In this document: positions 1 through 12,134 of the stretch, piece by piece
How positions within the stretch are numbered: the stretch's first letter is position 1
Layout of the letters: every line of letters starts with the position of its first letter
NCBI GenBank assembly: GCA_038363925.1
Contig: JAQQWL010000002.1
Coordinates: 5,084,001-5,148,000 of the forward strand
Origin: Apiospora phragmitis
Taxonomy: Eukaryota; Ascomycota; Sordariomycetes; Amphisphaeriales; Apiosporaceae
DNA: 64,000 nucleotides
Direction of reading: 5' to 3'
The notes under the pieces: model-generated
What the model was told of the DNA's origin: nothing
Database searches by the model: none
What the model saw: the letters and a program-made list of their open reading frames with translations, nothing else
Made by a program: the position numbers and the translations under genes

Positions 1-1026
1 AACCCCCGCCGCCAAAGGAGGTTTGCTGCTACGTACGTACGAACGACCCTGCTCTCTTAAATTCTCTCTCCAGTGAAGAAGAGAACAGAGAGGGGGAGAT
101 GAGAGAATGGATTGGAACTTGAGAACACGAGTGTATTGATCATGGATGAAAGGTTTATTAGGGAGAAGAGGTGACCAGAGAAGGATATTTCCTTTTGTTG
201 TAGTAGCTCTCATCATCAAGGATAGGGTAACTTGTTTCGCGTTTTTTTTCGGTTGCGGTTTTGGTGTTTTTGTTTCCTCTTTCTTGTTGATCCAAGACGC
301 ATAAACAAAACACATCAGCATAGTGGTCCGGCTATATGGAATAAAAAAAACTATATAAATATTTCGCATTGCTCCCACACAGTCTCATTCGTATGATATC
401 GTGACATGACTAAATGCTTGAGTAACTAGAGTAGCCAGCCAGACGGATGTGAATGCTAACCAGGAACAGATAGGATTGGTGGATTCGTCTATTTTGGTCT
501 TCGTCTCCCCTTTCGCGAGGAACCTATAGTTCGGCTTGGGCTCCGGGTATCATCAAATGCTGCTTGCTCCTGCGAGCTCCACCTTGTCCCCATCCTTCCT
601 TTCTGCCGATGACGCACTGTTGGACATGGGCATGTGTGCACCTCAAATCTACCTCCGTGATCTGCTGTTGCTCACGACGGCAAGACGCAGCAACCGCTCC
701 TTCTTCTCGGAAACGATAGGGGAGAAGTAAAGCTGCTAACAATGCGTGTCGGCATTAGGAGCAGCAGCAGGAGAAGAAGCATATGGTACGATTGACGATG
801 CACACAAATGCCACGCGCGGCGTGTTCGACAGTTGCATGTATCCATCTGCTGGCGTCCCAACATCTATTCGCAAGAGGGTTATGTACAGACAAAGTCAAG
901 CCATTATTTCTCTTGATTGCATGGACTGCTTTCGGTTTACTCCTCTGGTACCTGCTCGTCGTTATTTGTCCCTTTCCCCTCCTGAGGTGTGTTGTCGTTT
1001 CAATCGTTTCATTTCGTTTCGTTTCT
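1..1026. other. Intergenic region downstream of dad1
   Basis: No gene can be supported here. The stretch holds low-complexity pieces (an ACGT microsatellite near 31-41, AGC/GAAG repeats near 760-780) and T/C-rich sequence. Short open frames on both strands show no recognisable domain and no splice logic. Part of it is probably the 3' untranslated region of dad1, which is transcribed leftward. Confidence 0.6.
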
Positions 1027-1516
1027 TCAATCCCGATCCTCCTCCTTGACGTGGTCGCCCTCTCCTCCGCTGTCACCTTCTTCCTCCTTGTTGTTTTTGT
1101 GTTCGTCCTCCTCCCCCGTGGCTGCCGCCGTCGCCGGCTGTTCCGGCTCCTTGGCCATGACGCCCTCGAACTGCGACCACAGCGCCTCGACCGAGGAGAA
1201 CTCGTGGCCCACGGCGATGACGGCCTCGAGGGAGCGGTTGAGCTTGTTGATGTTGGCTAAGACGTGCTCGAAGTTCTGTTTGGTTGAGTTTGGGGGGCAT
1301 TGGTCAGTTTGAGGTCTTCTCGCGCACACTCATATACACATACTCTCTCTTTTGGAGAGTTGAGTTGGAGAAACAATTGGTTTGCTTGGGGGCAGGAGAA
1401 GAAGAAAGAAAACATACCATGGCGATCTCGCCGATCAGGAGCTCGCGCTGCTGCTCGAAGAAGGTCTTTTCGCGCGCCATGCCTATCGAGGATGTCGGGC
1501 GCTGGTTCGTGGACAT
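1027..1516 (-). CDS. dad1: DASH complex subunit Dad1
   Basis: Encodes Dad1, a small coiled-coil subunit of the fungal DASH (Dam1) ring complex, which couples kinetochores to spindle microtubules in mitosis. Two exons on the minus strand, 1516-1418 and 1275-1027, are joined in phase 0 across a 142-nt intron (donor GTATGT, acceptor AACAG), giving 115 residues. Exon 1 carries [15 protein letters not shown] and exon 2 continues [18 protein letters not shown] and [15 protein letters not shown], the continuous Dad1 family signature. After that comes an acidic, low-complexity tail (about 35 residues rich in E, D and K). The start at 1516 fits the usual short N-terminus. An internal Met at residue 13 is possible but less likely. 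This is the only housekeeping gene I recognise in the window and marks conserved core sequence at its left end. Confidence 0.95.
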
Positions 1517-2511
1517 GATGATGGCGGCGGTGTGTTTGGTGTGTCCTGTTTGCGCGTGGTGGTGTAGTCTCGGAACCCGACGCGCGCGCGCTTTCGCTTT
1601 AGTGGTTTGCTTGTCCTTGCTTTCTTGGTGGGGTTGAACTTTCCCGCTCGCCTTGCAGTGGTCGGGTGCTACTCAACCACTACTAGAGCAGGTTACTGTA
1701 GTGCTCTCGGCTGGTAGCGAGAGCGGGCAGTGCCTCTGGTCTGGAGTTGAATAGAGTGCGGGGTCGCCTTCATTTCATTTCCTCGTCCCGTCCTTCCCAG
1801 TGGGTGCAGGTGGGATGGAAAGAATTGATCAATCTTGCCGGACCGAGCTGCCCAGATAGATAGATCAGATCCACACGAGATGCTAGGATGGTAAGTACTG
1901 TTTATTTTGACGACATGAGTGCCCCTCCATCGCGGAGTTATTTTGAGAAGCTTTTCCAGGTTGTTATGTCTTCAATTCTGTTTATCGGGTGCCAAGCGTC
2001 GGGTGCTTATTTGCAATCAATCCCATTAACGTCGCGATTTTGGTGGGGTGTGGTCGATATACGCAGTATAGTCATGTCATCGAGTCATCGATTCACAAGC
2101 GAGGCAACCTAGATCTTTTAGGATCTTGGGTCACTTCCCTCTGGAATGCTTACTGCATGCGTATAAGCTGTAGGGCGGTGGGCGTCGTGAGTCGTGGCAA
2201 CGGGTTCTATGCGATCCGATCTGCTAGCGGCGCTCTAGTAGAGACCCTGCCATCTGATGTAACCAGGCTGCATATGAGGGTTGCATACGTTCTATCGAAC
2301 ATGCATCTCCTTCTATTCGACCACTTGGGGTATGCCCGGTGTAATCCTTGTTGACGGGCTTTGTCTCACGATCATTGATTTAGCGGTGTCTCTTTCCTGA
2401 CACCATGTAGTTTTTTTCTTGAGTATAGATATTCTCACGTCTCCTTTTCCCTGGTTTCACAACATTGCGCACCATTATCAGTCTGTCGCGAGGAACGATT
2501 GACAGGGAAAG
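1517..2511. other. Divergent intergenic region between dad1 and the FAD oxidoreductase
   Basis: About 1 kb separating two divergently transcribed genes, so it should contain both promoters. I see no open frame with coding character and no unambiguous promoter element. A CG-rich microsatellite-like stretch lies near 1575-1590. Confidence 0.6.
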
Positions 2512-4365
2512 ATGCTGCATCTATCTCAACAACTACTGTCGCTGCTGGCATGCATATTGAGCGTCGTTACGGCCGCGCCTCATGAGCATGCCGACTTTGA
2601 CGCTGCCGCCGCTCTCCGGAGTCATGGCTTCCAGGTCGACCAGTACACCGATCTAGCTCCCCTGGCGAATACCTCATCAAACCGAGCTTGTGAGATCGCT
2701 GTAAGTTGCAGATTCTCGTTACTTCTTCTTCGTCTTTCTTTATTGACTAACACCCTGGCCATTGTTTCCAATGTAGTGCAATGCACTGGAACACCATTAC
2801 GGCGCAGACTCCGTCGACCGCCCCGACGAAGCCGCTTACACCAGCTTCGTGGGCGCCTACTGGTCCGCCCTCCAGTCGGACGTGCACCCCTACTGCATCT
2901 TCAAGCCGTCCGCCCCCGAAGCCGTGTCGGTGCTGGTCCTGCTCTCTCGTCTGACCCAGTGCCCCTTCGCTGTGAAGAGTGGCGGGCACGCGGCCTTCGC
3001 CGGCGCCTCCAGCATCGAGGGCGGGATCACCGTGTCGTTTCAGAACCTGAGCGGCGTCGCCCTCTCTGCCGACAAGAAGGTCGCCGCCGTGCAGCCTGGC
3101 AACACGTGGGGCAGCGTCTACTCGGCCCTTCAGAAGGACGATGTCGCGGTTATCGGAGGGCGGGTTGAGAATATCGGTGTCGGCGGGCTAACAACCGGAG
3201 GTAAGTAAGCTCAATTGAAATTGGTCCCTGCTGTAATGACAATGGGCATTCTGACTCTTCAATCTTCTTATAGGTGGTATCTCGTTCTTCTCGAGCTTGT
3301 ATGGATTGGCCTGTGATAATGTAGTTGCTTACGATGTAAGATGATGCCCCTTGTTGAGTACCCATACTTGAGTTACCACGAATGCTTACCATTGCACAGG
3401 TCGTTGGCGCCCAAGGCAAAATTATGCCTGCGAGCACAACCGAGAATCCCGACCTGTATTGGGCACTCCGTGGCGGCGGGAACAACTTCGGCATCGTGGT
3501 AAGCTTCCATCTGGAAACCATCCCATTGCCCGGCGGTCAGATGTGGGGCGGCTCCTTGCTGTACGAAGAGTCCTCCTTCGACGCAATGTGCAAAGCCTTC
3601 TCCGCCACCGTCGACAGCATCGCCAGCAACGACCACAAGGCGGGCCTGTGGCTAGCCATGGCCGTCCAGAATGGCACCAAGGTCGCCTCGGTCGAGCACT
3701 ACTACGCCGAGCCCGACGGCCAGCAGTCGCCCGCCTGGGCCCCCTTCGCGGACGTCCCGGCCGTCTCGGACACGCGGCAGAACCGGGTCCTGTTCAACTA
3801 CACGGCCGAAGTCCAGGCCTCGAACCCGGACGGCCTGCGCGAGATGTACTACGGCCTCAGTTTCCTCGGCTCGGCCGACGTGCTCATCGCGGCCAAGGAC
3901 ATCTACTTCGAGGAGATCGCCGCTTTGGAGAATGTGCGCGGCCTCCTGCCCGTCTTGGCCTGCCAGGCCTTCACGCTGCCGATCCTGACGCAGATGCGCA
4001 AGAACGGCGGCAACGCGCTGGGGCTCGAGGACGCCCTCGCTCAAGGCCGGCCCGTCTACGTAATGCAGGTGGCCGCGTGGTGGGAGCGGCGCGCGGACGA
4101 TGCGGCCGTGTACGGGGTCGCGTCGCGGATTTTGGAGCGGATCAAGGCGGCGTCGGTCGCGCGCGGCGCTGCTAGCGATTATGTTTATATGAACTACGCC
4201 AGCATGTTCCAGGACGTGATCGGCAGCTATGGGGAGGAGAACGGGGCGCGGCTGAAGGGGGTGGCGGCGCAGTACGACCCGGCGGGCGTGTTTCAGAGGC
4301 TGCAGCCGGGGTACTTCAAGCTGGATCGGGCGCCGGTGGCGGATTCGGGGTACTTCTCTCATTAG
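2512..4365 (+). CDS. Secreted FAD-linked oxidoreductase (berberine bridge enzyme-like)
   Basis: Flavoprotein oxidase of the PCMH-type FAD_binding_4 family, which oxidises small alcohols, sugars or secondary metabolites with O2. Four exons, 2512-2700, 2777-3200, 3274-3335 and 3400-4365, give 546 residues. All introns have GTAAG donors and consensus AG acceptors, and the reading frame holds throughout. A hydrophobic signal peptide (about residues 1-21) ends near VTAAP. The FAD site shows VKSGGHA, whose His is the usual covalent flavin anchor, then VQPGNTWGSVY and GVGGLTTGGGISFFSSLYG, followed by LRGGGNNFGIV. The position where bicovalent family members carry Cys is Val/Gly here, so a single covalent bond is expected. 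The C-terminal BBE-like part ends in a YDPAGVFQRLQPGYFK motif. The substrate cannot be told from sequence. The neighbour genes do not form a pathway with it. Confidence 0.93.
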
Positions 4366-5394
4366 GACTACTTGCTTCCAGGTAGTCAATACATCCTGAT
4401 AACGTTGCGCATCAATCCGAATCCGCAGCGGCTTGAAATTGAGCGTTCCGATCGAATTTCGCTTATTGCAGGGTAGGCGCTATGCACCTAGAAACGGAGT
4501 GGCTCGCTTTGCCTCGGAAGCTGAATAGGTAGAAGAGCTTTTCCGCAATCCATCACAATATGACAGATAGTGGCTACAGTGACAGCGAGGCGGCTGCATA
4601 TCGGTTTGCCGTGTTCATGCATATTCTCGACTATCATTCATGCCCGACCGTTATCGCGCCTATTATGTGACTTATCTCCTCCTCACCAATCGCGCCTCCA
4701 ATACCTTTTTGAAACTGCAACTCTTACCAGGAATACCAATGCCAGCCATGCAGCCTAGTCCATGAACAATACGGATTATGATGCTTCACCCACCAAATAG
4801 CTACAGCTCAAGAGTTTGGCTGTATGCATTGGCAAGGCCGGTTTAGAAACCGGCCCCTAGCTGCTACAAGGTGGTTGATTCCTCGAACCAACAAAGGGGC
4901 TTAGACTTGCAGCGGCTACGGTAATCTACCATACCCCACGTACGTTGTAGGCATTCGATTGGGCAAGCCGGGAGGAGGATGCCTTGTCATGCGAAACAGG
5001 CTGGGGCCGGGGTGCAGAGTCCAGGGTCATCACAGGTGGGCCGACCCGAAGGATCACTTTTACGCGCCCGGTTACTCTTCGCGACGAGCATCGAGTCGAT
5101 TGTCATGCTCAGCCCAAACCAACTGTCAATCAATTCCCGTTACGCTCATGCAACCTCATCGGATGGTGATGAGGGGGGCAACCAGTAGGCTGGCCCGGGA
5201 CAGGGGGCCTGGCTCGTTTCCCAGCAGTCATTCTCCAAACTTAACCTAAATACTTGATGAAAAGATAAACCATGGAAGGATCAGATTCTCAATCAATATT
5301 CCTCTTGACACGATTCCCAAGTCTTTCGCATCTGAGCCGTTCATATCAGTCCATGGCCTGAAGAGCAATCATCGAAATTGAGTCGTGGGCAGTT
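4366..5394. other. Intergenic region
   Basis: No gene can be supported. Base composition is near 50% GC and the short frames present lack domains. The last few hundred bases should hold the promoter of the large gene that follows. Confidence 0.6.
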
Positions 5395-8300
5395 TTGCTG
5401 TCCAAACTGGCAACCGAAATAATGACCGTCCCCAAAGACCGACAGAGCGCGAAGGCCCTTGTGGAAAAGATCAGCAAGGAGCATGGCCATATGAGCGACG
5501 AGAAGCTCAAAGACGTCGACCCACAACTGCGTCGCGAGATACAGGAAGCTTTCCTCAAGAAGGATCTCATGATCGGGTCAAGTGTCATTACGTTAGTTGC
5601 CCAGTACTCATTGATTTGAATCAATCAGAATCCTAATGCTAGGTTGCAGTCTGTCCAAGAACCTGTACACCAGCAAAGCCCGCTTCGTATTTGAGCTGCT
5701 GCAAAATGCCGACGACAACAGCTACGAGAACGCCAAGGGGCTGGGGACTGAACCGTTCGTTTCATTTCGGGTCTATCCCCGTCGCATAGTGGTCGAGTGC
5801 AATGAAGACGGGTTTACTCCTAGCAACCTGTCTGCGATCTGCTCTGTCGGACAGAGCTCCAAGATGGGAGAAGGGAGCCCAAGGGTACATAGGAGAGAAA
5901 GGCATCGGCTTTAAGTCTGTTTTCATGGCAGCATGGAAAGTCCACATTCAGTCCGGTGCTTTCTCTTTCTTCTTCAAGCATAAGCCTGGCGATTCCGGCA
6001 TGGGCATGATATCGCCTATATGGGGAGATGCAGATGAAGAGGTGCTCCAATCGACACTAACGAGAATCACGCTTTATCTCCATGAAACCGGAGACGAGGC
6101 TGCCATGGAAAAGACACGCCAAACGATCGAAGCTCAGTTCGAGGAGCTACAGGAAACATTCCTGCTGTTCTTGAAGAACTTGCGAAAGATCAACGTCGCC
6201 TTCCATGATGCGACGGGAGTGCGAATGGCATCTGCTTCGTACTCCGTTGAGAAGCCCAGGCCGAACTATTCGGTATTGAGGCGAAGCAAATCCAAGAAGG
6301 GAACCACTGAGAATGAGGCCAAGCACTTCCATGTCACGACCCACGAGGTGACAAACCTCGCAAAGAACGACAATAGGAACTACTCAGCGAGCGAAGAGTC
6401 TTCGCGCGCATACGCCAAATCTCAGGTTATTCTTGCATTTCCTCTCTCGGAAACATCGGAACCCATCATCAGGCCCCAGGACTTGTTCGTCTTCCTTCCC
6501 GTGCGATCGGCTGGCTTCAGCTTTTTTATCCAGGCCGACTTTGTCACGGATGCTGCGCGACAAGACATCGTCAGGGATTCGCTACGGAACTTGACCCTTC
6601 TGGACGGGGTTGCCGATGCGTTCATCCAAGCGGTCCTTCAACTCTGCCAGCACGATACCTTGAGGTACCAATGGATGCGATACCTGCCAGACAAAGCCGA
6701 TAAGACGTGGGGCGCGCTATGGGTCTCCTTGGTTGACAAAATCGCGACCCGGCTCAGCAAGACACCCGTACTACTGGGCCGAATACGACCTCACCAACAA
6801 CGCTTGATCAGTGACATGTTCCGCCTGCTCGACCGTGTCCTGGACGAAGAAGGAAACCCGCTATTTGAGGATATAGAAACAGATGCTATTATTTCATCTG
6901 GCTATGCTAGAACGGACACCCTCCTGCTCGCTCCCTATGGTCTAAGAGCGGTAGCAATCCAGGATATCTTGCGTTTGCTTACGCAAGATCTGGGCAAGAC
7001 ACTTCTCGAATGAAATCTCCAATTACAACGGAAGGCTGGCATGAACGAGTTGCCAAATTACTCAATCTACCTTTCACGCAGAAGTGGGAAGAACAGATAG
7101 AGCTACTTCGGGTTCTGCCTCTTGTTCCAAAGGATAATGGCACTTGGATGTCTGCATCATGGGGCCCTGTCTACTTTGCGCACGCCGAAATGATGGAAAT
7201 CCCTCCAGATATTGGACTGTGTCTGGTTTCAAAGGACGTGACGAATCCTCATAGGAGAGTCTTGTTCGCAGCTTTGGGGGTTCAAGAAGCCACTATAAGC
7301 CTTGTCCGAGAAAAGATCCTGCTGAAGTATCATCGCACACAGCGGTCTTCCCCCTCACCCTCACGTTATCTGCCTCGAAGTGCCATCTTAAATTCCTCTA
7401 CCTTTCTCATCATTTGAAAGGCAACGAAAAGTCAGGCTACTCAGAGCTAGAGATACTCGACAACGAGGGAACGTTCTCCCGACCAACTTCTAAAGTTCTG
7501 TACATCAAGAATGAGGAGCCGTATGGTCCCTGGCAACTTTTTCAGAAAACCAAGACGGGGTTTAAACCCGGCGATTGTGCCCCCGGTTATGATGGTCCCC
7601 TTTTTGTCAATGCCGGATATTTCGGAAACAGCCCTGCGACCCCTCTAGGCCAAGACCTGACGTGGCTTCTGTGGTTCTACAAAGAGCTGAAGGTAGAGAA
7701 AGTAGTCTACATGGGTATCAATGAACTCAGCCCAGAGGGACAATATTTGCATCGATACAGACCAGAAAGATTCCTGACCTGTCTGCGCTTGTTCTCCCAA
7801 AACAAGACAGCTGACTCGCTGCAATACCTCAAGAAAACTTGGGTGTTATGTGGAACTCAAAATCGAATTCTAACTCGATCGGTACAGTTCGACCTCACAT
7901 ATTTCCCTACCGATATACTCAAGCGACGGGTCGATCGATTCCTTCCGCCTGATTCTTTCTTTCCATGGCTTTGGTTGGATATGGACGAATACCCTGAAGC
8001 CATTCCATTGCAATGGAAACTTTTCTTGAGCAAAGTGGGCGTTGGCACGCCCTCTTCCGATGTCGCCTTCGCTCTAGACATGCTCAAGTATTTCGTGGAG
8101 GCAGTCATGGGTGGGAAGGATGAAGCCGGGATATTTGAACTGTACGAGCACATTTCAATAGAGCTTCGCGGGGCAAAGGCGGAGACAATTCGGTAGGTTC
8201 TTGATACCATCACACCTGACTGCAAAAGCTGACACACCCAGAACATCCTTCAACGAGAACAGATGGATCTATATCCCGGGACATGGCAAGGAATGCACTT

Positions 8301-10847
8301 GGGCTTTTCCAAGCGAGTGTGTGTGGAAGGCCCCACAGCATCTGGTTTCCAAACACGCTCTGGAGTGCCTCTACAAGAAAGACAGAAGCTTCTCCAATTT
8401 CAAACATCTATCCGGCTTCTTCACCGATACTCTGGGAATCGGAAATTGCGACCCAAATATCTTGATCGAAGAGTTGCGGGTCCTCCGCGAGTCGGAATGT
8501 GATGATATTGATACCGTCAGCGGGACCTATGCTGGGTTACAGGCCATGATACCCCGAATCATTGGCTTAACCAAGGAAGAAGTCCGGTAAAGATACCTAT
8601 ATAAACGGCTAGTTGATCAGCTGCTAACTTGAACTCCAGGAATGCTTTCGAGAGGAATGCACTTATCTACGTCCCCTTTGATGAAGACTCGGCATGGTAC
8701 ACAACTTCGCAGTGTGTCTGGTCTAGCGCAGCCAGGCTCCGGGGAAGAATTTCGCTAAACGACGAATACGGCAAGTTTGAAGACTTGTTCGTGGACTTCC
8801 TCGGCGTCAAGCAGGTTGATCTACAAATGGCGGTCGACGAGTTGAAAGAAATCGGAAGAAACAGAACAGCCATCAGCGAAGAGGTCAAGGAGTCGATCCA
8901 GACGGTAAATTCCTTGCTTCCCGATTCGCTTTGCCCTCCAAGTTCGACCGACGTGGTGGATGGCCGCATATTTCCAATTAGGACCCCTGCTGGCTCCGTC
9001 ACTATTGTTTCTGGAGCTACGGAGTTCTTCGTCGCCGACCGAGACTCCCTCAGATCAGTATTCGAGACCAAAGTGAAGTTCTTGGACTTCAGCTTGGAAG
9101 AAGTGGTGCGGCTCCAACCCTTTCTGGAATGGGCAGGCCTCGAGACCCGGTATCTGTCGAAGTGCGTAGGCGAGGCGACTTCCTTTCATGGAGGTGCCGC
9201 AAATCCGACGTCGAATCCCGAAAGCCAAATCAGCAACCGGGCTCATGCCCTTCTCAGGTTAGTTTCGACCACACAGTATGGTGGACCAAGGGTGCTAAAC
9301 ATTTCCCATTCATAGAATCGCGAATCACTTCAGCAGTCCTCGCGTGCAAGGCCTGAACGGCCAGCGCCTCTTCTACGAAAGGATGAAGAGCGCCGAGATC
9401 TTTGAAACGAATGGCATCTCATCAGATCTCATTCTTACTCAAGACGGCCTTTCGCACGAGGTGCCGGGCAGGATCCAGACCCTACACATTGATGTGAGAA
9501 GCGAAAGGCTCAAAGTCTACGTGCCACAAAGCAAAGACGACCAGGAGTACATCTTCACCAATGTACTCTCCCAAAAACTGTTCGAGTGGATGATGGAGCA
9601 TCCAGTGACGCACATATCATCAGGTAGTAACAGGGATGTCATCAAAGACGGGGTGACGGCCACCCGAGATGTCATGCTTGCCCCGCGCTCGCGGCTGGAC
9701 AGGGCTCTGGACGACAACGGCATATCCATGATCGATATTGACAACACCGATGAAGACGCGTTGACCGAGCCAGCGTCTCCGATAACACCAGTTAGAGAAA
9801 CGGTAGAGGGATCCGAAACCGCTGATAGCGATCCTAGCCGCCTTCACACGCCAAGCACATCCAACGCCGGTTTGCCTCCGGGCGCAGCGGGCGAGGAATC
9901 CCCAGATCGAAGCTCATTGTTCTCACCATCGGAACGTCATCTCCGGGAATTATTTAACAGGCGGTCGTCCATCTCGCCATCTGCGACCCCGAGTGGTGCC
10001 ACCCCGGCACCGGATCGGGTGGCGACTCAAGCTTATGTGGCCCTATTAGGCAATGTGATTGAACAGGCGAGACGGAACACACTACCCAACAGAGGGACTT
10101 TTGACATGAGCCTCTTGCTATCTAGGGTTCCTGGAGGTGCTGGTTCATCTAACTGGGGTTTGGGCTCCTTACCGCAGATGGAACGAGACATCAAGGTTGG
10201 GGCGGCCGGCGAGCTTTATGTAAGTCCAAGTCGAACAGTTCTCTATGTTCCTCACTTGAGTTTGCTAACGGATATGTTTCAGGTATTCGAACTCCTGGCC
10301 AATCTAACCCAGCCGCGCAGCCTGCCCGGCTTCTCCAGAGCCAACTGGCAGAGTAACATCCGCAGCCACGTGACCGTGCACCCGGAGTACCGCACGATGG
10401 CTCCTTGGCTGGGAAGAGAGACCTCGGACCTGGTTTACAGCGACACCGAGGGAGCGCTGACGGAGTGCCTCATCGAGCGCGGCTTCCTGGCGCAGGAAGC
10501 GTGGGTAGGAAAACGGCCGCGGTACTTCTTGGAGGTGAAGACGACCACCTCGACTTGCGACACCCCGTTCTACATGAGCAAGGCACAGTACCGGAGAGTA
10601 AGTTTCCCCTTGGACGAGGGATGCCTGGAAACGGAGCGAGACAAAATGCTGACCGCTTATCTTCTAGATGCAAGAGAATACCACCACTGCGAGTAACAGA
10701 GATACGATTTACGTCATATTCCGGGTTTACAATCTTGGTTCCGCCAACTTGGGCCTCAGGATTTATCTCGACCCGGAGGAATTGAGGACATCGGAGAGAC
10801 TGCAGTTTACTGCCGAGTCTTGGTCGGTTGTTCCCACAGTTGGCTGA
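5395..10847 (+). pseudogene. GHKL ATPase (sacsin-like) plus NO VEIN C-terminal domain protein, frameshifted
   Basis: Very large gene (about 1,700 codons) of a fungal family joining an Hsp90/sacsin-like GHKL ATPase domain to a C-terminal NOV_C (DUF3883) domain, a PD-(D/E)XK nuclease-like fold. The ATPase shows the N-box FELLQNADDN, the EDGF loop and the glycine lid GYIGEKGIGFKSVF. NOV_C shows YFLEVKTTT near the end. Exons I can place: 5395-5591, 5650-8192, 8242-8586, 8640-9257, 9316-10219, 10283-10597, 10668-10847, all with normal splice signals and correct phases. Within the long exon the frame breaks three times: an extra base in the GGG at 5873-5875, inside the ATP site; a loss of one base or gain of two near 7001; and another such change near 7330-7350. 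Coding similarity resumes cleanly after each break. A Ser/Pro-rich linker lies at about 9740-10010. Either a young pseudogene or a gene with sequencing indels. The start could also be the Met nine codons downstream. Function unknown; a defence or incompatibility role is only inference. Confidence 0.85.
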
Positions 10848-11335
10848 TGAAAAACACATTCAGTATGGTTTGGATATGCGTGGGATACTCGGGAAAACAA
10901 CTTTGTAGGATAGAACCAAAACTCATTGACACTAAAGCCCTGGCTGCAGTCTTAAGCTCGTGAAGTGACTATCATAGAATCGTTGTTATACCAACTGACT
11001 GCAGTTTTCTTCATCTTCCTGGGCGAAAGGATTTGAGCGAGAAGACTTAGGTCACTAACCCGTCAGGGGCCGCGCTGTTGGGTAATAGGCGGGCATAGCG
11101 AGCAGCGACCGAGGTGAAGCAGTAAGGACAATACCGCAATGACCGGCCGCTTCTCGCAGGGGACGATTGCAGAGACACAAGTAACTGGCCCTGAACTGCT
11201 GTATTGTGCTATTACTAGATCCGGCAACTTCGATATTTACTTCCCCGTAGGAGCTTTAAGAACCTCGCTGTGTGCTTAGATGGTGGCGTAGCGAGTTGCG
11301 CTGCCACGACTGGGTTCTTCCTCGATAGTAAGCTA
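10848..11335. other. Intergenic region up to the left transposon end
   Basis: Roughly 490 bp of ordinary composition with no supported gene. It ends at the TA dinucleotide (11334-11335) that is duplicated by the adjoining transposon. Confidence 0.6.
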
Positions 11336-11370
11336 AAGCACCCCTCCACGGACCACCCCTTCACGGACCA
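11336..11370 (+). repeat. Left terminal inverted repeat of the outer pogo-like element
   Basis: Thirty-five bases, AAGCACCCCTCCACGGACC at the outer end, matching the reverse complement of 20928-20962. All six differences are transitions. Preceded by TA at 11334-11335. Confidence 0.9.
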
Positions 11371-11544
11371 CCGCGTTTCGCTCTATAAACGCGTTGAACC
11401 CTTAAATAATAATATGGATTTCTTTTACCACCTTTACCTCTTAATTATATATATTATTATTATTTTATTCGTTTTTTTTAATTATCTCTTTATATCGTTA
11501 TTTAATACTTAAAAACGCGCGCAGGCTACGATACGTGACGTAAA

Positions 11545-11938
11545 GCTCGAACTAGGTGTTCGCGAAGCCGTCTATAAATAAGATACCGACCGATCCTACG
11601 TCTTACGGCGCCTAGCCGGTATACCGACGCGATAAGAGCTAAATAAAGACCGGCAGGCATTATTACTATTTATTAAAACTTAACTAGTAAATTAAGCTAT
11701 CGGCTAAGCGAGACTAAGCTTCGCGCTAACGCTCGTTAAGTTTAAATATATAGCTTAATAAATATTAAACGTTTCTAAGACGTTTTATATATTAAAGTAA
11801 TATTAATATATTTAATTTTTAATTAAAAACGAGTTCGTTAAAACTATTAAATTTAAAATAATTAATTATAGCCGCGTTAATAAAGTAATTATCGTTAATA
11901 TTAGTATTTTTTTTAATAAATTTAATACCTTTATTAAA
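11545..11938 (+). pseudogene. Transposase N-terminal fragment (helix-turn-helix, outer pogo-like element)
   Basis: Plus-strand translation gives a recognisable but stop-ridden DNA-binding segment. A GVREAVYK...YVLRRLAGIPTR core resembles the HTH_psq/CENPB-type N-terminus of pogo/Fot transposases (helix, then a Gly-Arg-Pro-like turn and Thr-Arg). It is followed by a helical stretch with a DRQAL motif. Several former Gln and Trp codons appear as stops, as RIP would cause. The frame is cut at 11938 by the copia retrotransposon. The matching catalytic half lies at 17740-18860. Confidence 0.65.
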
Positions 11939-12134
11939 TGGGCTTTTTAGTGCGTACGTACGCTGCGTAGGGGTTAAGACGGTGTTTATATTCTATCTAT
12001 TTCCTTTATTTATTAACTGGCGGGAAATCGCCAGCGCTTACTTTCTCGTACGAGGGGCTAATGATCCGTACGTTGCACGCACGTAACGCCCTTTTCAAAA
12101 GGTGCTAGAAGCTTTTAAAGTGGCTGTTCTAATA
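11939..12134 (-). repeat. LTR (3' LTR in element orientation)
   Basis: Direct repeat of 196 bp aligned without gaps to 17521-17716. All differences are C/T or G/A transitions. Shared landmarks include GGGGTTAARACGGTGTTTAT, CGCCAGCGCTTAC, GAGGGGCTAATGATCCG and AGTGGCTGTTCTAATA. Confidence 0.9.

Noticed and set aside
4840..4910. Hairpin-like stretch checked as a tRNA
   Set aside because: An inverted GGCCGGTTT/AAACCGGCC pair is present, but there is no cloverleaf and no A-box/B-box pair. I found no tRNA gene anywhere in the window.
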